This document shows positions 45,883 to 55,419 of a stretch of 64,000 bases of DNA, one piece after another. The translations under genes and the position numbers were made by a program. The number at the start of each line of letters is the position of its first letter. The first letter of the stretch is position 1. The notes beneath the pieces were generated by a model. It was not told where the DNA came from. It saw nothing but the letters and a program-made list of their open reading frames with translations, and searched no databases. Origin of the DNA: Sphaerolaimus hirsutus (lineage: Eukaryota; Nematoda; Chromadorea; Monhysterida; Sphaerolaimidae); the NCBI GenBank assembly GCA_964036195.1, contig OZ038456.1, positions 3,782,001-3,846,000 of the forward strand. Reading direction: 5' to 3'.

Positions 45883-46954
45883 AGAGAGCTTCATGTCATT
45901 ACATCAGCAAGTAAATCTACAAAATCTTGAAACAAAACAGGCATTGCAGCAGCAAACTTAAAAACATGGCAAGAACACAACTGGGGGCCTCACAGCTGAT
46001 AGTATTATTACTTAGGCATGAACTGGCTACCTTACACCAAAAAATAAATACTCAAAAAGTACCAACTGGCTACTTAGAATAGGTGAAAGCTGACTTTTAA
46101 TGATGTTACTGAAAGATCACTTTACCATAAGTCAATGAATATAACAGACAATTTCTATATTAAATTACCATAAAACAACTAAATAAATAGACATCACTTG
46201 CACATACTAAAATATGGAAAATATACACAATAAATTACTGTAAGTTACATCACAATGTAGCACAATAAATACAATAATGTTACATAAAACAGTGAATGTT
46301 TTATCACCTTCCATAATCAAAATATGATACAAACTGTCACTTTAGAGTTACAAAAATTATTGAACAGTACATAACTAATACAATCACATACATAAGTTAT
46401 TTATCCATGAACTTGCACAAGGAATAAGATAAACAAATTGCACTGTAAACTTCATCATGTTTTCTAGACAAACATTTCATATTTCAGTGACCTCAGTTTA
46501 TCTCATCAACTTTTGGTACCTATGTGTTCTCCTGAAAGTTGCAACTTTGTGTTTATAAATGAGCTGTCACACCGGCGGCACAGACCACAGTGTAAACAGA
46601 GCATCCAGAATGACTCGGGCACTCCCGCTGGAGTGAACTAAATAGTCAACACAATTGTGATTGTCACTACAATGTATGCAACACTCCTTGAGTGATTGCA
46701 ACAAAAACTCCCGGTCATCACAGTGTGCTCTTTTTATACCTAGCTCTATTGCCAGGCAAAAGTCTCTTCACTCACACCGGCCACCTCTCAAGAAAACAGG
46801 CACAAAGAGTGAAATAAACTGTCAATTTACTGCACACTTATAAATTACAATGTTAAGTTTCAAGTGCTTCAAATCTGAAACCTCAATATGCATATAATAC
46901 ATACAATCACAAATGTTTATGGTGTAGGAATAAACATATGGAACACAAAAAACA
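45883..46954. other. 1.1 kb without recognised features
   Basis: AT-rich with many tacaataa words; 46560-46800 is less AT-rich but carries no domain. Confidence 0.5.
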
Positions 46955-47300
46955 GAGCACTACAACCGCTATATTACATGGTAAAACTCAGTGTGCCAGT
47001 GTAGCGGGGGCGATCTTGTCGTGCAGTGCTCTGTCAGGGCACTGCGCAGCTCACTGCATGGCTGTGCATGCCGCACAAGCCCCGTAGACTATGAATAGTT
47101 GACACGATATCTGTGGGGGTTTATTTGAATATGAAATATGTGGAGCTCAGGCATCATCATTCACATTTCATGAAAATACATTGTATTTTCGTGTTTAAAT
47201 TTTCAGGGGACATGTAAAAAGCATCAAGAATGCCCAAATATCATTTCTACATGAAAATAACTAATTAGAATAACTTTTAAAATCACACAAAACAAGGTTG
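46955..47300. repeat. Family T repeat, uninterrupted copy
   Basis: agagcactacaaccgctat through gccccgtagactat and gtgggggtttattt aligns with 32395-32491 plus 34316-34560 and lacks the D2 insertion, serving as its empty-site paralogue. Confidence 0.65.
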
Positions 47301-48018
47301 TGATTACATTCTGGGGATTACGGTAACAAACTACACCGTGCTATCTCTCTGCCCACGGGAACATTCTGTTTTGTCTGTGACTTGGTCCGTTCACTTAACT
47401 GCAGCTGGTTGCGGGATTGGGTGGAGAATTGCACTGGTTGCTGATGACTGTGGGCATATTTGTGAATGTTTATTAACAATATCTCGATGACAAAATGGCA
47501 TTAGATTTCTGTAAAACACATGTTTATGGGGCACTTGTTTCCAGCTTACAGAAATGTCTTCCAATATACTTTTCCATGGAAAACTGGGATTTACTTAACA
47601 TTACATAAAAGCAAAAAACGTTTTTTCCAGCTATGCAGCTTCTCCAGATGTTTTTGACACCTACTTATTTATGTTTTATTCCACCCAAATTGAATGTCAA
47701 AAGTGAAATTCTGTCAAGGAAATTTGACATTGACATTTACATCAATTTCCACATCATATTTGTCTGGCTGGAACTGGGAATAAAAATAAAAATCAGGCCA
47801 GTATACACTTCATGTATATGTGAATGTATTTACCTAAATAAATACTTATAAACTGTGTTCAGAAAAACGATTTTGACTTTTTCATGGGGGTCTGGAATTA
47901 CGGGAATTTGAACACAGGGATTTTTCCATTTTGCACACAATAAAATGCTCTTACACTGGTGCCACTTGCGTTATTCATTTCAAAGAATTATGGCGCTCCT
48001 ATGTAACTAAAAAGTTCA
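47301..48018. other. No feature seen
   Basis: AT-rich; short open frames without domains. Confidence 0.45.
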
Positions 48019-48019
48019 C

Positions 48020-48265
48020 TGTATTAGCTTGAATAGTTCCTCCTTAAATAATTCCCGCTCTCAAATAATTCCTCCCTGAAAGATGAGTGAGGGGTGCTGA
48101 TAAAGCACGTTTAATGGAATGGGTTGTAGAAAAATGCTTGAAAGTTTTGATGAAATAATAATCCCCCCCCCCCTTGGATAATTCCCCCTTGAAAAGTTCC
48201 CCACTCTAAAAAGTCTGACAAAAAAATTTTTGCCCAAGGGAAAATTATTCAAGCAAATACAGTAT
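48020..48265. mobile_element. Decayed family E element
   Basis: ctgtattagcttgaatag at the left and ttattcaagcaaatacag at the right are inverted; C-run and ttccccc units lie inside. It ends about 30 bp before the next exon. Confidence 0.55.
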
Positions 48266-48294
48266 TTAGGTTGATGGCAGAATTCAACACACAG

Positions 48295-48516
48295 ATACCT
48301 GCAAAGTGAATGAAGAATCGCAACTGAATGGCGGTGCCATCAAATACACGGGTCCATTGGTCACTGCGCGCTGGGCAGCTCTGGGCACCACAGCTGTCTT
48401 TGAATGTCCACAGAACTTTTCATTGAAGAATTCTTCAGAGGTGTTTATTTTCAGCGTTCAATCAGCAATATTCGGTGCCAATGTGGACCCAGTGGCTTTT
48501 GTTCAATATCGTGCAT
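48295..48516 (+). CDS. Sushi/CCP-like exon, 3' end uncertain
   Basis: After acceptor acacacag the phase-1 frame reads TCKVNEESQLNGGAIKY, then ALGTTAVFECPQNFSLKNS. This gives the first Cys, the G-x-Y step and the second Cys of a sushi module. The later cysteines are not where expected, and the tail (AFVQYRACMGHRSLIY) is echoed on the opposite strand at 48715-48775, so a repeat may cover the 3' part. I place the end at t|gtatgg in phase 1, matching the next sushi exon, with low confidence. Sushi modules occur in complement regulators and adhesion proteins. Confidence 0.5.
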
Positions 48517-49027
48517 GTATGGGACATCGCTCATTGATTTATCGATTTATTTAAATACTGCCAAATCTGTCCATTACCCCACTTGTAGAGGTTTGTAATG
48601 CTGTGGATGTCAATATATACACATGCATGTATGTTTTCTTGTGTGCTGATGATAAGTCCAGCACCCCTACCCTTCCTTCACACAGCACATGCACTGAATT
48701 TTAACCAATCAATAAATGAATGACTGATGTTGTGTAGCTGCACGATATTGAATTAATGCGACCCGGTGTCCCGGTACTAAGGCACAGCCCCTGTACTTGA
48801 GCACTGGGTCTTCATGGGTGCTGCAGGGGTTCTGTAAATAATGCTGAAAATTTCCATCAGAAACCAATTTATCAATCCATTGCAGGTTTCCAAAACAATC
48901 AGATGTGACCAAGTGTTTCAGAAAGACTGATTTTCCAGTAAACATAAAATATTCTAAAATCTCTACTCACCCGAAATTCTAGTACTCCTAATTCAGTACA
49001 TCCTCAAATTTTATTTAGTTCCTGTGG
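48517..49027. other. Intron with an inverted echo of the exon tail
   Basis: Minus-strand translation near 48780-48715 gives VALIQYRAATQHQSFIY, close to VAFVQYRACMGHRSLIY on the plus strand at 48493-48543. The minus frame is open from 48945 to 48709, with no known domain. Either a dispersed repeat or a duplicated exon remnant. Confidence 0.4.
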
Positions 49028-49035
49028 CCCCAGAT

Positions 49036-49908
49036 TAGGGTGTCAAAGTTTTTTTTAATGAAAACAGTAACGTAAATTTTTTCTGCTGCCGGAAAATGGA
49101 AAGGTAGGAATTTTTCCTGCAAAAAGACAGAAACGGAAAACAGAAAAATGGGCCATAAACAAGATAAGTACCGTATTACCTCGAATTACCCCCCCCCCCC
49201 GCGAATTACCCCCTCCCCCCTCGAATTAACACCCCCCCTCAAAATGGGCTGGGGAAATAATACCCCCCTCAAAATACCCCCCTTCGGAATGATGTACGTC
49301 ATGTACATATTAAATACATCATGTATGCAATGTACATTACTGCTAATTTGCATTGCAGCTACACATAGACTAGTTTGTGTAGCTATCTACGTTTTTATGT
49401 CTAAATATAACCCGTTTGGACACATTTATTACCTGTTTTGGGTAAGCAAATGCCTACTTTTTACTACAATCCTTACGAAAATTTCTGACGAAATAATAAC
49501 CCCCCTCAAATACCCCCCTAGAATTGACCCCCCCTAAAATTTTGCTGGCGAAATAATAAACCCCCATGGGGGTATTTCGAGGTAATACGGTAAAAAGATT
49601 TTCAGCTGCCGGGAAACGGAAAGGTAGAAAATTTTCGGCTACAGGGAAACGGAAAATGGAAACGTAGAAAAGTTTCCTGCAGAAATACATAAACGGAAAA
49701 CAAAAAAAACAGAAAAATGGGCCATAGGCAAGATAGGCAAAAAAATTCAGCTGCTGGAAAATGGAAAGGTAAAATTTTTCGGCTGCAGGGAAATGGAAAA
49801 TGGAAAGGTAAACATTTTTCAGCTGCCGGAAAACAGGAGGCCAACAGGTAAAAGATTTACCTGCGAAAGACGGAAATGGAAAATGAAAAACGGAAAGTTG
49901 ACACCCTA
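49036..49908. mobile_element. hAT-like element, family D (D3)
   Basis: TAGGGTGTCAAAG and GTTGACACCCTA, flanks CCCCAGAT and CCCAAGAT (7 of 8). Interior of ggaaaacggaaa and ggaaaggtagaaaa units, more diverged than D1, with family E copy E9 nested inside. Confidence 0.82.
49171..49590. mobile_element. TA-flanked MITE, family E (E9), 420 bp
   Basis: ta|ccgtattacctcgaattac and gtatttcgaggtaatacgg|ta. Middle with acgtcatgtacat and tttggacacatttattacc shared with E7. Confidence 0.85.
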
Positions 49909-50061
49909 CCCAAGATACAATTATACCTAAAAAATGTTTCTTCGTAATGCCCTATGATTCATAGGCTATGACCAACACGCACCTCATGAATGCCCTAAAA
50001 TGTGTATTAAATTCAAGTTTACCTAAGCTGACTGAGCACCCCAAGTGGCGATTACAGCATA

Positions 50062-50171
50062 CCGTATTTCCTCGAAATACCCCCCGGGGGGTGATTGTTT
50101 CATAGTGGTCTCGAGAGGGGGGGGTCAAACGAGGGGGGTATTTCGAGGGGGCGTATTTCGAGGAAATACGG
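50062..50171. mobile_element. Minimal family E element, 110 bp
   Basis: ta|ccgtatttcctcgaaatac to gtatttcgaggaaatacgg|ta with only G/C-run units between. Essentially two TIRs joined, the shortest E copy here. Confidence 0.82.
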
Positions 50172-51210
50172 TAGTTGTTAAAACGTATTTACGTTTACTC
50201 GATAAATACGTATAGTCGAGTACTGCGTATATACGTTTACGTTTCCTACAGAAAAAATACCGGTACGCACTTACTTGTATATTTTTTGAAATTACGCGAG
50301 TACAGAAAACGTAATTATGAAAAAAATTCAAGTGCATCAAGAGGAAAAATCACTCAACCAAATTGAAACGGCTGCAAAAATTGCATCGGAATCGGAAATT
50401 ATGGTAGTTGCCAAGGTTAGGGAAAGCGACGACACTCGCTTTCAGTTTTGCTTATTTTTACGTCTTCCTAGGTACAAAATCGAAAAATATCCTTAGTTTT
50501 ATGTTTTCCCTGAATAAAACTTAGTATTAGAATACATTACTTTTACGTGTGATGACCCTACAGAATTTATCAGATGACTTTTCTCACCAAAATTTGGTAC
50601 CTACCTATATTTCTTAAGCATGCAGTCAACTCCTGTAGTTGTTTAAACATATTTATGTTTACTCAAAAATACATATACTTGAGTACTAAGTAAATACATT
50701 TCAATTTCCGCTGGAAAAAGTACCAGTACTCTCTTTTATGTATACTTTTTGAAAGTACTTCGAGTACAGAAAATGTATTTCGAATAGACTTGTTCTGCTC
50801 TTACATGCCCTATCGGAACAGAAAACGGGGAGAGAAAAAACTAAAAATAGGGGATAAATAGCCAAAAATGTCTAATATAAATGTTTAAATATAAATCTCC
50901 CAGAGATTTTTTCAATGCTAGACATGATGTAGAATTATGATGCATAATTTAAAAAATTTGCAAACAAATAGCACAACTCCTAGTACAATTAAAATGAACT
51001 CATGAGCTTTGAACACAAGAAACATCTGCATCTACAGTTCCTTTGATCGTCATATCACTGTGGTATCTTTATAGATTGACCTGTAATTAATTTGACAACC
51101 AAAAAGTTGTTTACTGTTTGATCGAATCACATCACAATTCAGCCATTCAGTGGAACCAAATTCAATGAAAGCAATATTGAAGAACCAAAAAGATTAGTTA
51201 AGTTCATTTG
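50172..51210. repeat. Family H and L fragments, otherwise unrecognised
   Basis: 50173-50310 (agttgttaaaacgtattta, gataaatacgta) and 50635-50785 (gtagttgtttaaacat) are H left halves. 50815-50890 resembles L. The rest shows nothing. Confidence 0.5.
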
Positions 51211-52153
51211 TATTATGAGCCTGTACACACTAGTTTACTAATGCAGCATGTTGAGAAAAAATGTAAACTAAAAAGTGACACATGGCGCATCACTTTACCT
51301 TTTTAATCAACATGTTAAAATTAGTTTATTTTTGTGTTTCACTTTCTGGGTTTAGTGGTTTTGGCAAGTCACAGAAGTACAACACATTGCCAGAATATTT
51401 TCTATGTGAAACGGAATGGGCAAACTGGATGCAATTTTTGGCGAAGCATCGCTGGCGATGCATACAACGCAGACAAAGTGTCACACATAAGATGTAAACT
51501 ACTTTTTGTGAATTTCATCTCAAACAAGAAATTTGTGATTGTTGTAGCATATATATCTTATTTTGGTGCTTATAATGATTGTTACTTAGCATTCTGGTTA
51601 TAAATTTGTTATTTTTCGCACTTTTACAGTAAGCTGGTCACGTGAAATGCACAGGCAAACTGAATGACATCTGCAACACTTGTGACGCTACCATAATCCT
51701 GCCAAATTACAAAAAGGTGACACGTTGCCAGTTGACTTTTACTGTTACTTTGAATTAAACTGTCGTAAATCATCGCGAGAGTCTTCAAAAACATCGCAAA
51801 ATGTCACTTTTTGACTCAGCTTAACGGCGACCCCCACTGATGAAAAAGTAACTTTATTTGTCACTCATAGGTTAGATTGAGCCATTTTTTCACTGACATG
51901 TGCAGAAAAAAATCTTGGTTTTAATGGTGTTTTTTACAAGTCAGATAAAAAGTTCATATAATTTACCTACATATTCATAAATATAAAACATGAGGTTTGA
52001 AACACTCTAGGCAATGGAGAATGGGATGTGAACATAACGACACTTGAATGTGTTCCGAGTAAGTGATGCTGTTAGAATTATTCATTTATTTTCTTATTTA
52101 GAGTACTATCGGGAAAGGTCTATTTAATAATTCACTTTCCTAATTTATTGAAG
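51211..52153. other. No gene called
   Basis: gagcctgtacacactagttt at 51219 resembles a P left end without a partner. A Cys-bearing open stretch at 51660-51710 (LNDICNTCDATIILPNYKK) ends at aaaaag|gtgaca, but its 5' boundary is unconvincing. Confidence 0.4.
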
Positions 52154-52161
52154 AGAAGAGC

Positions 52162-52341
52162 TAGTGATGTAAAAAGTGCCAGGACTTTGACGCCAAGCTC
52201 CAAAAGCGCCGTGGCGCTTTCTTGACCTACTCAGCGCCAAGCGGCAATAAAGCATATCAAAAAGAGCCAAGTGCCAAAAGCGACATGGCGCTTTTTTGCT
52301 CTGGCGCTAGCGCCAAGCGCCATGGGGCATTCACATCACTA
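52162..52341. mobile_element. Family F element, 180 bp
   Basis: TAGTGATGTAAAAAGTGCC and GGGCATTCACATCACTA, body of gcgccaag units. No TSD detected (AGAAGAGC versus CTCAGTGC). Confidence 0.65.
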
Positions 52342-52466
52342 CTCAGTGCACAGCGTCAAACCCCCATCATATTTACCTATCTTTACCGGTAATTAGGAAC
52401 GTGTACTCCAACACCTTCCAAAATATACCAAATATTTATAACGGAAAACTTTACTTATCTATGCAG

Positions 52467-52685
52467 CGTGTGTGGAGCCGGACAACCCAACCGATGGAAG
52501 TGTGCTGACAAGCTCCGATATTCTCCACCCCAATACCAATGCATACCAACTGGGGGCAGAAATCAAAAGAGCCTGCCAAAGTGGCAGCTACTTCTCAGAG
52601 ACGCCGTTCGTGTTTGAAAAACACGCGCAATGCATGAAAAACAGTGACTGGGACAAGAACATTTTAGATGACCACTGTGTCAAAC
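52467..52685 (+). CDS. Sushi/CCP domain exon
   Basis: 219 nt, phase 1 to 1, acceptor ttatctatgcag and donor c|gtttgt. It carries the full sushi set: CVEPDNPTDG (first Cys, Pro), AYQLGAEIKRACQSG (Tyr, Gly, second Cys), KHAQCMKNSDW (third Cys, Trp region) and DDHC (fourth Cys). One exon per module with phase 1 boundaries is the usual sushi gene structure. Probably extracellular binding or adhesion; partner unknown. Confidence 0.8.
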
Positions 52686-52746
52686 GTTTGTATCGCACTG
52701 GTTTCTGAAGCACTTGCCAGTGGTCACAACTGCAGCTGCCCCACAG

Positions 52747-52937
52747 CGTGCCTCCCCCCGGACGCGGAGCAGCTGGGGGCGACGTGGAGCGTGGTGTACA
52801 ACTCGTCGCTGCACAGCGCGTGGCAGGCGTACCCGTGCGGCACCTCGCTGACTGTGACCTGCGCGCGCAACACCACCGCCGCCGACCGCACCAGCGCCAG
52901 CCTGCAGCACCTGTGCCAGCCAAACGGCACCTGGAGC
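52747..52937 (+). CDS. Sushi/CCP domain exon, GC-rich, interrupted by a K element
   Basis: The intron before it is only 61 bp, with acceptor gctgccccacag. The phase-1 start gives CLPPDAEQLG, then YPCGTSLTVTC and HLCQPNGTWS: first Cys, G-T, paired Cys and N-G-x-W of a sushi module. Third codon positions are almost all G or C, unlike every other exon here. The frame runs into a K element after TGGAG. Downstream of it, ggagtctcagccacttgttc at 53189 resumes the exon and supplies the missing final Cys (SLSHLFNC). As it stands the module is broken unless K is spliced out. The donor of this exon was not found before the next E element. Confidence 0.75.
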
Positions 52938-53185
52938 CAATCCCACACTCTGATAAATGTCCTGCAAAATGTCAAATGTCATGCAAATTGTCAAAAGTTA
53001 TCTAAAATGCTCTGTAAAATGGCAAACGTAAATACGTTACAATAATTTTGGCAGTACTTTTGAGTCAAAAGTAATGTAATGTATTTACGTTTGTTTGCCA
53101 TTTTACACAGCATTTTAGATAACTTTTGACAATTTGCATGACTTTTGACACTTTACAGGGCATTATACAGGGTCTGGGACTGCCC
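52938..53185. mobile_element. hAT-like element, family K, inserted in a sushi exon
   Basis: Left caatcccacactctg, right cagggtctgggactg, inverted arms of about 100 bp (gtcaaatgtcatgcaaattg / caatttgcatgactttt) around an H-like centre with gtaaatacg. CCTGGAGC (52930-52937) and CCTGGAGT (53186-53193) flank it. Removing it and one flank restores the sushi frame. Confidence 0.75.
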
Positions 53186-53256
53186 CCTGGAGTCTCAGCC
53201 ACTTGTTCAATTGTAGCTCAAAGCCGAGTGCGTTTGATTGCGCAGTCATTTTTGTA

Positions 53257-53530
53257 CCGTATTTCCTCGAAATACCCCCCTTGAATTAACTCCCCCTCGA
53301 AATACCCCCAGGTGTTTTTGAGCTGGGTAAAAAATAAACACCTCCCTCGAAATACCCCCCCCCCATCTGGAATTATGTACATCATGTATGCAATGGTCGC
53401 AGTTTGCATCGCAGCTAGTGATGGAGAAGCGCCAGGAAAAATGGCGCCAGTTGCCAATGGCGCCAAGGCGCCATCTGAAAAAATGGCGCCAGGCGCCAAA
53501 GGGCGCCAGAAACAATGGCGCCACGTAGAA
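53257..53530. mobile_element. Family E fragment abutting a family F fragment
   Basis: ta|ccgtatttcctcgaaatac at 53257 with C-runs up to 53365, then tagtgatggagaagcgcc at 53416 with GGCGCC units to 53525. Neither right end is intact. Confidence 0.65.
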
Positions 53531-53750
53531 AAGTCACTTTTTCAGCGTGTTTATTGTAACAGAAGCATTTATATAACAGCCCACAATGTTGTCATATTTT
53601 CCTAGCCATCAAAACTAACAAACTTGCTTGCAACTGCCTCTTGAATAGTTGGTGAGATCAACGTTTTATCAGAAATTAATTTTTTTTGAAGATTTGCCTT
53701 AAGTTTATGCATTGAAAGAACCTTCAAATGCAAAATTCAAAATTCCATTG

Positions 53751-53993
53751 GCCCTACACACACTAGTTTTCACCATGACTGATGTGAAAACTGAAATGGC
53801 GACATGGCGACATTCAGCCTACTCTTATTGTATGCTATATGTGTTTTAGTTTTGAAATTTTCAAATTTTAACTTTTATTAATTAAAATTCTAATTTAAAT
53901 AAAATCAAATCATTCACCCGTGTTCATCAATTTGCATTTGAAAAAAATTCAGTTTTCCCACGAAGTCACGGTGAAAACTAGTGTGTGTGGGCA
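53751..53993. mobile_element. Family P MITE, 243 bp
   Basis: gccctacacacactagtttt and aaaactagtgtgtgtgggca, about 25-bp TIRs (with caccatgac / cacggtg), outer flanks CATTG and CATTA. AT-rich interior. Confidence 0.75.
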
Positions 53994-53998
53994 CATTA

Positions 53999-55322
53999 GA
54001 GAATACTGTATTTTTTCTAATAGAAGAGCATAGGTAGTTGTTAAAACGTATTTACTTTTACTCGATAAATACGTATACTCTAGTACAGAGTAAATACGTT
54101 TACGTTTACTCCGAAAAAAGTTCTGGTATACTCGGCATACATGATACTCTACAAGTTTGGTTTACTTATGTTTCGCTTCGCTGAGAGTCAATGAAATTCA
54201 ACACCTTACTGAACAGCGAAGTGCGATACATCTTAAATACAGTAGAAAAACGGTGCACAGTGGGTCGTGAATATGTGAATACTAGCAGGATTCTCTCTGA
54301 CCTTCAGTCGGGTTTTCATGTTTTACTATACTTTAACAAATACTAATGGACACTTGTTACCACATCAGCTATGAATCCCTTTGAAAATAAAGCCCGCAGG
54401 GTCCACCATCTAATTATTTGCCAGTTTTTCCGATTGCTTTCTATTTCAGCCTATGGTGATGTTGTGTCAAAACTGGTGCATTATCTATGCCACATAAAAA
54501 GACCCCATTATTGGAAATATTGTAAGCACAAGGGGTTCTTTTTAAAATTTATGGTAATTTAGTGACACAATGCAGTGCAAATTACCATCAGCAATATCAG
54601 AAACCCCTGTAGTCACTGTATCAAAAACCCACATGGATCATGTCATGATTTGTAATTTGGTATTGTTATTGTTTGTATTGTTGGTACATTACATATCGCT
54701 TTTCTAAAAACATGGCTAGCATGCGGGCAAGCTGAACTATAAGATTTTTTTTTTTTTAAACCAGGTCATTGTATAAAATTTTTTGGGCCCATCCCCACTC
54801 AGCCTCCAGGACAGAAAGATAGCTGGCCGATTTCAAGGGCGGGGGGGGGGGGCAGACCCATGATAAAAAAAAAGTTTTTTTTTCATCCCTACTCTAGCAC
54901 AGCTGGCGACTCCTCAACCAATGTGCACCAGAAAGCTGCTTGATTACAAGGCCACAAAATCGCAACCTCACAAAGACACACAGTGACAAATAAAAAGTCT
55001 CGTTCCATAAGTATTTACATAAAGTCCCAAATCCACAAAAATGGTGTCGTCAGGCATGTATTTAAATACAATAGGACAATAGACAATATCCTTAAATATC
55101 TGAAAAGTGTAGTTGTCTCTCAAACATGGTGCTGCCCAACCAGCGCCAAACTTTAGAATGGGACCTTTGAATTTTGATCTCGTAGTTTTGCAATGAGACT
55201 CTTCAAATGTCACTATCAGACTGTTCCCAGAGATTCATAATGCAGCTCACCAGGGGCCACTTCCGCAAGTGGTAAAGTAAAGAGGAAAAATTAGAGATTA
55301 GAGTATCGCCATTCCCTTACTA
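53999..55322. other. H and L fragments in unrecognised DNA
   Basis: 54033-54125 is an H left half. 54785-54860 has L-type cagcctccaggacagaaag and a G-run. A minus-strand open stretch 55213-54968 (GWAAPCLRDNYTFQIF) has no domain I recognise. Confidence 0.4.
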
Positions 55323-55329
55323 CAGGGTT

Positions 55330-55419
55330 TAAATTTTAGGGGGGGGCACCCCCCCCCCCTGTTCGCCGGGCTCCGTATACAATCCGCCATTCCACTCAAA
55401 AATCTAGGCTACGTCCCTG
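55330..55419. mobile_element. Family U right half
   Basis: aaattttaggggggggcacc, cgccgggctccgtatacaat and ctaggctacgtccctg match the right part of the family U element at 13271-13560. The left end is missing. Confidence 0.6.

Noticed and set aside
52588..52994. Minus-strand frames over the GC-rich sushi exon
   Set aside because: Arg/Ala-rich shadows caused by high GC3 on the plus strand, which carries the recognisable sushi motif.
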